A stretch of DNA of 14,155 nucleotides from Promethearchaeia archaeon (GTDB lineage Archaea; Asgardarchaeota; Lokiarchaeia; Sigyniarchaeales; SOKP01): NCBI GenBank assembly GCA_029856445.1, contig JAHQWY010000063.1, forward strand, positions 1-14,155, read 5' to 3'. Shown here in pieces: positions 8,701-13,660 of this stretch. The notes beneath the pieces were generated by a model. That model was not told where the DNA came from. It saw only the letters and a program-made list of their open reading frames with translations, and ran no database searches. Every line of letters begins with the position of its first letter. The first letter of the stretch is position 1. The translations under genes and the position numbers were made by a program.

Positions 8701-9102
8701 TATTTTTAATTTTAGGTTTTCTAACTGAGATTCAGACCACCCAGATTGATTTAATAAGTTAATAACAGAATTATATTGTTGGATAGCATCTTCAAAAAAG
8801 CCATCGGATTCCAACTTTTTGGCTCCTTCTAATAAGGCAAATGCTTGATCTTGAAGTTGTTCTATCTGAGATTTAGTTTGAGCCTGCTGATACAACCTTT
8901 CATTTCTTAAAAATTTCTTTAATTCCTCTATTCTTTCATATATTTCATTAATTCTGTGTTCTAAATATCCACTTTGTTTTAGATATTCAACAGCTCTTTC
9001 ATAATTTGAGATTGCTTGTTCGGCTTTTTGCTCTTCTTCAAACTTTTGCGCTCGTATTAAAAAGTTTAAAGCTTCTTGAGCTAAATCTTCTGGATTTTGC
9101 AT
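2734..9102 (-). CDS. Giant modular TPR/MIT-like coiled-coil protein, 2122 residues
   Basis: Not assignable to a named family. The protein consists of about 18 units. Each starts with a helical motif of the form A-F-x-L-L-x-x-A, then a YDxAIxxY hairpin and a third helix often containing IQW, GWG or FPT. A Lys/Glu/Arg/Gln-rich coiled coil of about 50-60 residues follows. The aligned Phe (or equivalent) lies at residues 12, 88, 206, 315, 428, 546, 662, 778, 894, 1011, 1125, 1241, 1357, 1474, 1588, 1702, 1816 and 1935. From module 5 on the pitch is 114-119 residues. Residues about 1990-2122 are continuous coiled coil with a lysine tail. I find no signal peptide, membrane segment, enzymatic motif or any cysteine. 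It is probably a long cytosolic filament or scaffold; that role is inference. The hairpins could be TPR-like or MIT-like. The start at 9102 has no clear Shine-Dalgarno. E1 follows 135 bp downstream, and the gene is divergent from the RACo gene. An A9 run on the coding strand at the very 3' end encodes part of the lysine tail. Confidence 0.85.
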   Translation of the reverse strand: MQNPEDLAQEALNFLIRAQKFEEEQKAEQAISNYERAVEYLKQSGYLEHRINEIYERIEELKKFLRNERLYQQAQTKSQIEQLQDQAFALLEGAKKLESDGFFEDAIQQYNSVINLLNQSGWSESQLENLKLKIKDLSDTLRKEQTIQQSQTQELSPSEEYLQKIEDRKPELVSMFGKTASKEKAESIARYRARKKQEEETQNHAFSHIDKAKEFEKERKFDKAIMNYESAIELLNSIGWEEQTQNIKVIIEKLKKDKQQFEDFQTQQKQATTDILSTVGKELFVDKTDSELKKAKLIEFEEKKLKEEEIQTRAFNLIDLGKKFEREKDYEQAIQKFELAVELFKSIEWDSYIQPVFNLIEDIKKKQTREKRVEQLKEKREKDLTILQNSIYMKQQEEIQQTARDLETRRQQFEEARENEIKKEKEFFIILSNADSILQSKRYEEAITEYQKALKFIEKMGPGWETYISNINNTISNVQKIKDSQLKKRYEIQTKLEKREKEELEFQKQIANQLDKERKQLKQKEIVLKDKEEEIIYFEQRKNEAFEALDSAIKYINQKDYDNAILAYQTTSNIFAEIQWKEEIPLIENAIFKVEDLRRNQKFLKQKRMQEAIEREKEEEAFQKQITEYLKQEREMIKKREIELKERDEELKYRAERREAGFNLLEQAQKKVAKGDFDEAIEILHYATNFFAEAQWQNEISLIQDSIIEIENKKREADLEKQIKLQSQLEREKQEKEFQNLVSNEIRIRQENLKKKEIIIREREKELAFRESKKNEAFDLLDKAQKLIDINDYDSVLEIYYKVLNIFAQIQWKDEIPLLREAIRDIEEKRRNEFIFKQKEMQKAINKEVDDKAFTEKIKYQREREKQKALRDLEFKEKQKSLSDQNLAKQDEAFKLMEGAENLVQAHEYDEAKENYQKAIEILKDIGWGTDYLKVLNDTISTIETKKLEDEKLKQADFELKLEHQKAEEQFQNKILESLKLERNRIKDKQIQLQKREEIIKIIETRKSEAFKIMDNAENLLRQNQYEKSIEQYRQAELILNEISYPTDLIREMIQKIQEKRREEELNKFEELKSSFRKEQEDLRFQQQISERVRIEQEIMREKQEQLKKQEEIRRESEQKEKEAFRLLEQAQKNISIGEFDEAIKNYQEASTIFTEIHWDDEIKLIQNSIRAVEDKKREAELKKQRDLEATLEQEKLEKEFQAQIAIDISSQREKFKQREITLRKREEELVFREEQKNIAFNLLDEAQKFLTDGNYDDALKLYNEIINIFAQIQWTDEIPIIQEAINDIQRRKRENVLIQQRELEKTIEEEKVNYAFLEKIQTQKENEKAIAIQESKSLEMQRKISTQNLIKQQEAFKLIENGDEFLKQNNFENALNKYNEAINILTEIGWGGSYLKLLNDTISTIKSQKRKLEENERMKQELLVKQKKEEEKFQTKIYESIQSEQKRLRERKIQIRKHEDLLKIFEKKKSDAFELMGDAEISLNMGQYDQAIEKYRQAELNLYEIGFPTGAIKEMINKIQVKSRKEFIAKQKELENKLQREREELEFQRKIAESIQINEMKMKTKQKDLKRQRESFEYMERRRDEAFKLLEEAEIYMNQAQYDKSLENYRSAEIILNEIAFPTESIREMILKVQEKKREHQTQKQKELELRIQKEKEEWDLQHNIAEELKREGKRLQDKQVKLEKMEKLKATLEIRKQDAFKILDKAEEFLNRSKYDKAIESYRQAELILNELHFPTESIRSMVTKVKRMMNQKEEIQDLKFQRELEKIQEEKDLQLFVEERQRQEMEKKKAQFLALQERERIIQEQTTIRESAYSMLEEAGKYLKHLSPDYNKAISLYIQARNLLAENIGWEPEINNLNALIKDLQQEQVSFQEKKRLEEQALIQRQKEYEQFQNEVKGRRLEQERLKREQERQYRELILSKHRLEEIREEGLKLIDEGKKWAANHDFKRALKSFETAKEKFKEIGWVEETKYIDTEIRNTKALEKRVESEESRIKIIQEQLEKQRTLEESRRKIEEEQLKETIGEVSNLADEVINLIEERRKQQELTDAQKNEKIKLEAKEFRRMMGDMIKIKEELIEELNAKEIEKRDFEEKFQKAKEREEIDSLKRMIKEAGNKKKK
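3298..9069 (-). repeat. Array of about 18 protein-coding modules, mostly 342-357 bp
   Basis: I indexed the array on the codon of the conserved Phe after the EA dipeptide: 9067, 8839, 8485, 8158, 7819, 7465, 7117, 6769, 6421, 6070, 5728, 5380, 5032, 4681, 4339, 3997, 3655 and 3298. Spacing is irregular in the first four steps (228, 354, 327, 339 bp). It then becomes very regular: 354, 348, 348, 348, 348, 351, 342, 348, 348, 351, 342, 342, 342 and 357 bp. All steps are multiples of three. The regular pitch suggests growth by unequal recombination of a founding module, with selection on spacing. Confidence 0.85.
4363..7140 (-). repeat. Tandem 1389-bp super-repeat (modules 7-10 duplicated as 11-14)
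   Basis: The offset between equivalent codons is exactly 1389 bp (463 residues) for all four pairs: 7117/5728, 6769/5380, 6421/5032 and 6070/4681. Subtypes also recur in order: an IQW-like unit, an IQW-DEIP unit, a GWG-YLK-LNDTISTI unit and a (Y/F)PT unit. The odd linker ending QNLAKQ in module 8 recurs as QNLIKQ in module 12. The approximate copies are 5752-7140 and 4363-5751. Copy ends are arbitrary to within a module. Divergence is substantial by eye, so the duplication is not recent. Confidence 0.8.
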
Positions 9103-9308
9103 TTTAGATAAATCTGTTTAATTGTAATTTGCATTAAAAATTAACTTTTAATATTCTTACTTTAAAATATCCCAACTAAGTAATTAAATTTTTTATATTG
9201 TTATAATTATTTTAACTAAATTACTGAATAGGTTAATTTTTAACCAATTTACATGAATAATGAACTCAGATTTTGAGAAAAATTATAAAACAACTATAAA
9301 AGTAGGAT
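9103..9308. promoter_or_regulatory. Divergent promoter region between the giant gene and the RACo gene
   Basis: A 206-bp AT-rich gap drives two genes outward. Toward RACo, AATTATAAAA at 9281-9290 is a TATA candidate lying only about 20-28 bases before the ATG, which would place the transcript start at or next to the start codon. A perfect 6-bp inverted repeat, GGTTAA-TTT-TTAACC at 9231-9245, could be an operator. For the giant gene several AT-rich stretches between about 9135 and 9200 could serve as TATA box, and I cannot choose one. No coding potential seen. Confidence 0.4.
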
Positions 9309-11267
9309 ATGGATTTAGAAAATAAAAAGATCATTATTGATTTTGAACCGATTTCAAGGAGGGTAATATTAACAAGCGATAAACCACTCTATGATCTACT
9401 TTCAGATTTAAGTGTTCCAATTAGATCCATATGTGGTGGTTTAGGTACATGCGGAAAATGTAAATTATTAATTCAAAAAGGCAGAGAATTTTTTAACCTA
9501 CCAACCACTGCAGAGAGAAAATTCTTAAACGAATTTGATATGGAAAAAGGTTGGCGTCTGGCATGTCAGGCAAGAATAGATAAGAATAAATTTCAATCAT
9601 TAGAAAAAATAGAAGCCCCCCAATTTCGGATATTTTTACCGAATGAGTTAATGTTGGAAGATTTTAACATCCTTACTGCTGGACTTGACAAGGGAGTTAA
9701 TTTGCTTCCTGCTGTTAGGAAATATTACCTTGAAGTTGATACTGCCTCCCTAGAAGACCCTCAAGCAGATTTTGAAAGGATTGTTAAAAAACTTATTTCT
9801 ACAAATAAACAATTTGGTAAAAAGATTCAAATTGATATCCATTTTGATTTATTAAACGATCTACCTGAGCTTTTACGAAAAAATAACCATAAAATAACAA
9901 TTACTTTATGGAATAATAAAACTATAATTGCTTGTGAACCAGGTAACACAGTGGAGGATAATTTCGGAATTGCTTTTGACATAGGAACGACAACCGTAGT
10001 TGGGTATTTAATTAATCTTAATAATGGAAAAGTTTATGCACTTGACTCTAATTTAAATAGCCAAACAGCTTATGGAGAAGATCTTATAACCAGATTGACT
10101 TTAATAAAAAATGAGAGAAAAAATCTTAATTTATTAAATTCAGTAGTATTAAAAGACTTGAATGAAATTCTTCTAAAAACCTGTTCTAAGGCTAAAATAG
10201 ATCCGTCTCGAGTTTACGAAGCTAGTATTGTTGGGAATTCTGTTATGCATCATATATTTTTAGGATTAGATCCTACTTATATTGGTTTAAGTCCTTTTGT
10301 TCCCGTTGTTCAAAAAGGATTAAATATACCAGGAAAAGATTTGAACCTCAATATTGCAAAAAACGGAACAGTTTATACTGCACCAATTATATCTGGTTTT
10401 GTTGGAGCAGATACAATTGGAGTTATTCTTTCTTCAAATATTTATAAAGAAAAAGATCTCACCCTAGCAATTGATATTGGAACTAATGGAGAGATTATTA
10501 TAGGAAACCGGAAAGTTCTAGCTGTTGGCTCATGTGCTGCTGGTTCAGCATTAGAGGGAGCTCATATTAGTAATGGTATGCGAGCAGCCGCTGGGGCAAT
10601 TGATTCACTCAAAATCGATCCTAATGATCTAGATGTATCTTTTTCAACAATTAAAAATAAAAAACCGATTGGGATTTGCGGATCAGGTTTAGTAGATGCT
10701 GTTGCAGGGATGTTAAAATCTAAGATTCTCACAAGGAGTGGTAATTTCAATAAAAATTTCGTTAATCATGAGAGACTGATCAAAACCGATAAGTCTTTCA
10801 AGTTTATTATTGTTAATAAAGAAGATACCTCTCTAGGAAATGATATAACTATAAGTCAAAATGATATTAGACAAATTCAAATGGCAAAAGCAGCATTTTT
10901 TTCAGGTACAAGACTTATTTTACAGAATATGGGTAGTAAGAGCTTAAATATCAAACAAATATTTTTAGCAGGAGCCTTTGGAAATTATATTAATTCAGAA
11001 AATGCAAAATTTATTGGAATGATCCCTGATATACCTGATGAAAAAATATTTCAGATTGGTAATGCTGCAGGAATTGGGGCTCAATATTGCTTGATAAATA
11101 AAGCTTTAAGACATAAAGCGGAACAAATGCTAAATAGGATTCAGTATATAGAAATTGCAATTAAAAAGGAATTTCAAAAAGAATATGCTGAAGCTATGTA
11201 TTTCCCTCACTTGAATCTTGATTATTTTCCTACTTTGACAGAATATGGAGAAATTCAAAAAAGATAA
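9309..11267 (+). CDS. RACo-type corrinoid activation protein (2Fe-2S ferredoxin plus ASKHA ATPase)
   Basis: Likely uses ATP to drive one-electron reduction of inactive Co(II) corrinoid proteins to Co(I), returning them to methyl-transfer cycles such as the Wood-Ljungdahl pathway or methylotrophic methyltransferases; cytosolic. The N-terminal ferredoxin domain has four cluster ligands: Cys42, Cys48, Cys51 (CGGLGTCGKC) and Cys86 (RLACQ). A linker domain spans about 105-215. The C-terminal ASKHA (DUF4445-type) domain shows phosphate-1 FDIGTTTV (Asp224), phosphate-2 IDIGTNGE (Asp389), the CGSG turn (457-460) and LAGAFGNY (553-560). The 652 residues are full length for the family, and all landmarks are intact. 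The methanogen activator RamA also has an ASKHA domain but carries C-terminal 4Fe-4S clusters, which are absent here. No corrinoid protein or methyltransferase gene adjoins it in this window, so the partner is unknown. Upstream, TAGGAT abuts the ATG too closely to be a normal Shine-Dalgarno, and a TATA-like box sits close by. Confidence 0.9.
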   Translation: MDLENKKIIIDFEPISRRVILTSDKPLYDLLSDLSVPIRSICGGLGTCGKCKLLIQKGREFFNLPTTAERKFLNEFDMEKGWRLACQARIDKNKFQSLEKIEAPQFRIFLPNELMLEDFNILTAGLDKGVNLLPAVRKYYLEVDTASLEDPQADFERIVKKLISTNKQFGKKIQIDIHFDLLNDLPELLRKNNHKITITLWNNKTIIACEPGNTVEDNFGIAFDIGTTTVVGYLINLNNGKVYALDSNLNSQTAYGEDLITRLTLIKNERKNLNLLNSVVLKDLNEILLKTCSKAKIDPSRVYEASIVGNSVMHHIFLGLDPTYIGLSPFVPVVQKGLNIPGKDLNLNIAKNGTVYTAPIISGFVGADTIGVILSSNIYKEKDLTLAIDIGTNGEIIIGNRKVLAVGSCAAGSALEGAHISNGMRAAAGAIDSLKIDPNDLDVSFSTIKNKKPIGICGSGLVDAVAGMLKSKILTRSGNFNKNFVNHERLIKTDKSFKFIIVNKEDTSLGNDITISQNDIRQIQMAKAAFFSGTRLILQNMGSKSLNIKQIFLAGAFGNYINSENAKFIGMIPDIPDEKIFQIGNAAGIGAQYCLINKALRHKAEQMLNRIQYIEIAIKKEFQKEYAEAMYFPHLNLDYFPTLTEYGEIQKR

Positions 11268-11282
11268 TTAGGAGTTAAAAGA

Positions 11283-11294
11283 TTTTTATTTCTT
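11283..11294 (+). terminator. Possible T-rich archaeal terminator after the RACo gene
   Basis: TTTTTATTTCTT begins 15 bases after the RACo stop codon, with no hairpin, as expected for a U-tract archaeal terminator. Weak, because the whole spacer is AT-rich. Confidence 0.3.
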
Positions 11295-11476
11295 CGATAT
11301 AATATATGAAATTAAGTACTTTTATGCGCAACATTAATGTCTAAATAAGGTTTAGAACAATTAAAAATCTGGTTAAGTTTATGTAAAAATATTTAAATTT
11401 TTATTATATTAAATCTATAATTTAATTTGTATTAATAAATTAAATAAATTATTAAATATCATAATTTTATAATTAA

Positions 11477-11484
11477 TTTATATA
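11477..11484 (+). promoter_or_regulatory. Candidate TATA box for the Ras-like GTPase gene
   Basis: TTTATATA matches the archaeal TATA consensus and lies 52 bases before the ATG at 11537, giving an expected leader of about 30 nt. It is the best consensus in the 269-bp spacer 11268-11536. The rest of that spacer is simple A/T-rich sequence with only tiny open frames (one of 6 codons near 11326). Confidence 0.45.
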
Positions 11485-11536
11485 CTCAACTAAAAATTAT
11501 AAAAAATATCAAAATAATCGACGTAAGTGAAGCTTA

Positions 11537-12061
11537 ATGTCAAGTTTTAAACTAAAGGTATTACTCACAGGTGCCGCTGCTGTTGGAAAAACCTCACTCG
11601 TACAACGTTTTATAAAGAATCGATTCCAAGCAAATTATAAATTGACAGTGGGAGTTGATATTCTTACTAAAGATGTAGAATTTAGACCTGGTGAAATAGC
11701 AACACTGTCTATATGGGATATTGGTGGTCAACAGCGATTTGAATTTATACGCAGTACTTTTTACAAAGGAGCCGCTGGAGCCCTCTTAGTTTTTGATTTA
11801 ACTAGAGAGCAAACATATACAGAAACTAGGAAATGGTTAACAGAGATACGCCAATTTGCTGGAGAAAATATTCCTTTTGTATTTATTGGAAACAAAGCAG
11901 ATTTAATCGAGGATGTTGGAATGGTTATAGATAGAAATGAAGCTCGTTCATTTGCAGAGAATGAAGGGAGTATCTATATTGAAACATCTGCAAAAACGGG
12001 TGTAAATGTTGATGAAGCCTTTACTGAATTGACCCGTCGAATTATAGACTCACGAATTTAG
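11537..12061 (+). CDS. Ras/Rab-like small GTPase
   Basis: A single-domain GTP-binding switch protein of 174 residues with all five G motifs. G1 is GAAAVGKTS (12-20), with P-loop Lys18 and Thr19. G2 is Thr37 in the YKLTVGVD effector region. G3 is WDIGGQ (60-65), with Asp61, Gly64 and catalytic-type Gln65. G4 is NKAD (119-122), and G5 is ETSAK (149-153). The region around FYKGAAGALLVFDLT is Rab/Ras-like, while IGG in G3 resembles Arf-type WDxGGQ. The chain ends right after the G domain and has no cysteine anywhere, so prenylation or palmitoylation is not possible; any membrane contact would need a partner. Such GTPases are numerous in Asgard archaea, and the cellular role here is unknown. The ATG start leaves the usual few residues before the first strand. 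The gene is monocistronic by context and convergent with aspartate kinase. Confidence 0.92.
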   Translation: MSSFKLKVLLTGAAAVGKTSLVQRFIKNRFQANYKLTVGVDILTKDVEFRPGEIATLSIWDIGGQQRFEFIRSTFYKGAAGALLVFDLTREQTYTETRKWLTEIRQFAGENIPFVFIGNKADLIEDVGMVIDRNEARSFAENEGSIYIETSAKTGVNVDEAFTELTRRIIDSRI

Positions 12062-12075
12062 GAATTATTATCCGA

Positions 12076-12088
12076 TCTCTTTTTCTTT
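12076..12088 (+). terminator. Possible T-rich terminator after the GTPase gene
   Basis: TCTCTTTTTCTTT lies 15 bases past the GTPase stop codon in the 85-bp gap between two convergent genes. There is no stem-loop; archaeal transcription can end on such tracts. Confidence 0.35.
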
Positions 12089-12146
12089 ATCCTAAATAAC
12101 TCATTTCTAGAAAATATAGGAAAATTTAGTTTATATTAAATTATAT

Positions 12147-13556
12147 TTAAGTTTCGAGTTCTTCATATAAATCATCGTGTATTACTATTATTGCATCTGA
12201 TAATTTTTCTCTATTAATAACAATAGATAAATTTAATTCATCATACCCTTGAGATATAGCTTTAACATCGATGTGTTTTTTATCTAATGCATTGAATATT
12301 TCTGCCTTAGTTTTAGTTTCAAGAATTTTTGAACCAGTAATGTTAATTACTGCAACTTCTTCCGCTTTTATATCAAAAAATTCTGAAAAAAAAGTTGAAT
12401 TATATAGAGCTTGAAGTGCTTTTTCTGAATCCTCTGCGCTCACAATAAAAGAAGTACTTATTTCAGAAGAGCTTTGGGCAACTAAGGAAACACTTATCTT
12501 ATTTTTACTCATAGTTTTGAATATTTTTGCTAAAACTCCAGGTACATCAACTAAACTTCCGGAAATTACTGTGATAATGGTTGCTAACTCAATAGCAGAA
12601 ATTCCCTTTATTTGTTCTTTATCTGTTCGTTCAGAAATTTCGGTAAATTGTGCCTCTAGGGGTTTATCAAAATTTCTAATTTCTAAGGGTATTTTATACT
12701 TTTCTATTGCCTCTAAACATTTTGGATGAAGGATCTTTGCCCCAAAATTAGCAATATGTTTTGCTTCATTATAATCTAAATTTCTTATAAGGGAAGAATT
12801 AGGAACAAATTTTGGATTTATTACAAGGAGTCCGTCAACATCTTTCCATAAAATAACTTTAATATCCTTATCCTTTCCAATACTAAAAAGAGAATGGGCT
12901 ACTATTGTAGCAGTATAATCTGAACCACCCCTCCCTAAAGTAGTAATATATCCTATTTTATTTCTTCCAATAAAACCAGTTAAACAAATTATAGTGTCTT
13001 TCTTAGGATTCTCTAAAAGAGGTGTTAAAAGGTTATTAACTCGAGAATTTGTTAAATCATATAATGGATAAGCATTATTAAATTCATCATTTGTGATAAT
13101 AATTTGATTCGCTGGAATATATACTGAGTCTAATTGATTACTTAGAAGATATTGGTTTAAAATAAAAGTTGATAATATCTCTCCAAAACTCAGAACATAA
13201 TCTCTATAGTATGGTTCTAATCCAAATTCTTTAATATCAGCAAATGCATCATCTAACTCACTTAATTTATCATCAATCCAATCTTTTGCTTTGATATAAT
13301 ATTCAGTATCTTCATCAAATATCTGTTCAATTATATCAATATGACGTTTTTCGATTAAAGAAATAGCTTGATCAATTATTCTTGAATCTTCTAAATTTTG
13401 AGCTGTTTTTAGAAGTACATCTGTAATACCGTTTAAAGCTGACACGACATAAATTTTCCTTACATCTTTATATATATTGGTAATATTAATAATTTTTTTG
13501 AATGATGTTTTGTCAATTAAACAAGATCCTCCAAATTTCATAACAATAATAGGCAT
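12147..13556 (-). CDS. lysC: Aspartate kinase (aspartokinase) with two ACT domains
   Basis: Phosphorylates L-aspartate with ATP to 4-phospho-aspartate, the committed step toward lysine, threonine, methionine and isoleucine; cytosolic. The catalytic domain (about 1-300) starts with KFGGSCL at residue 7, a variant of the usual KFGGTS substrate motif. It also has SFGE (123-126), TTLGRGGSDYTA (205-216) and LWKDVDGL (236-243), followed by the LHPK region (276-279). Two C-terminal ACT domains (about 319-395 and 402-469) carry VAQSSSEIS and ISQGYDELN. These are the typical effector-binding turns for feedback inhibition by lysine or threonine. At 469 residues it is the monofunctional type; no homoserine dehydrogenase is fused. 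The start at 13556 is supported by a Shine-Dalgarno site 10 bases upstream; Met6 is a less likely alternative. No other aspartate-pathway gene adjoins it in the window. Ser-Cys in place of Thr-Ser after KFGG is a mild variation. Confidence 0.93.
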   Translation of the reverse strand: MPIIVMKFGGSCLIDKTSFKKIINITNIYKDVRKIYVVSALNGITDVLLKTAQNLEDSRIIDQAISLIEKRHIDIIEQIFDEDTEYYIKAKDWIDDKLSELDDAFADIKEFGLEPYYRDYVLSFGEILSTFILNQYLLSNQLDSVYIPANQIIITNDEFNNAYPLYDLTNSRVNNLLTPLLENPKKDTIICLTGFIGRNKIGYITTLGRGGSDYTATIVAHSLFSIGKDKDIKVILWKDVDGLLVINPKFVPNSSLIRNLDYNEAKHIANFGAKILHPKCLEAIEKYKIPLEIRNFDKPLEAQFTEISERTDKEQIKGISAIELATIITVISGSLVDVPGVLAKIFKTMSKNKISVSLVAQSSSEISTSFIVSAEDSEKALQALYNSTFFSEFFDIKAEEVAVINITGSKILETKTKAEIFNALDKKHIDVKAISQGYDELNLSIVINREKLSDAIIVIHDDLYEELET

Positions 13557-13566
13557 AAGTTTTAAA

Positions 13567-13573
13567 CACCTCT
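13567..13573 (-). promoter_or_regulatory. lysC: Shine-Dalgarno site of the aspartate kinase gene
   Basis: The minus strand reads AGAGGTG 10 bases before the ATG at 13556, a strong match to the 16S anti-Shine-Dalgarno. It favours the 469-residue start over Met6. Confidence 0.65.
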
Positions 13574-13615
13574 GTTTAAACTTTAATTATTGTACACTTA
13601 TAATTTTTTCAAAAC

Positions 13616-13633
13616 CTTTATAAAATTATAAAG
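13616..13633. promoter_or_regulatory. Perfect 18-bp palindrome with TATA-like halves upstream of aspartate kinase
   Basis: CTTTATAA-AA-TTATAAAG has two perfect 8-bp arms around an AA spacer. Read toward aspartate kinase it gives CTTTATAA, a TATA-like box about 60-75 bases before the ATG, so the leader would be about 40 nt and include the Shine-Dalgarno site. The symmetry could reflect a regulator site overlapping the promoter, a two-way TATA element, or chance in AT-rich DNA. Confidence 0.4.
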
Positions 13634-13660
13634 AAGAAGTGAAAATTGGTATTGTAAAAG

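Noticed and set aside
10562..10750. Minus-strand open frame of 62 residues
   Set aside because: Antisense to the conserved ASKHA region of the RACo gene, whose motifs establish the other strand as coding.
11268..11536. Non-coding RNA in the 269-bp spacer before the GTPase gene
   Set aside because: The sequence is simple A/T-rich with no stable stem-loops, GC-rich patches or tRNA-like features by eye; promoter and terminator signals are enough to explain it.
12517..12729. Plus-strand open frame of 70 residues
   Set aside because: Antisense to the catalytic-ACT junction of aspartate kinase; no independent support.
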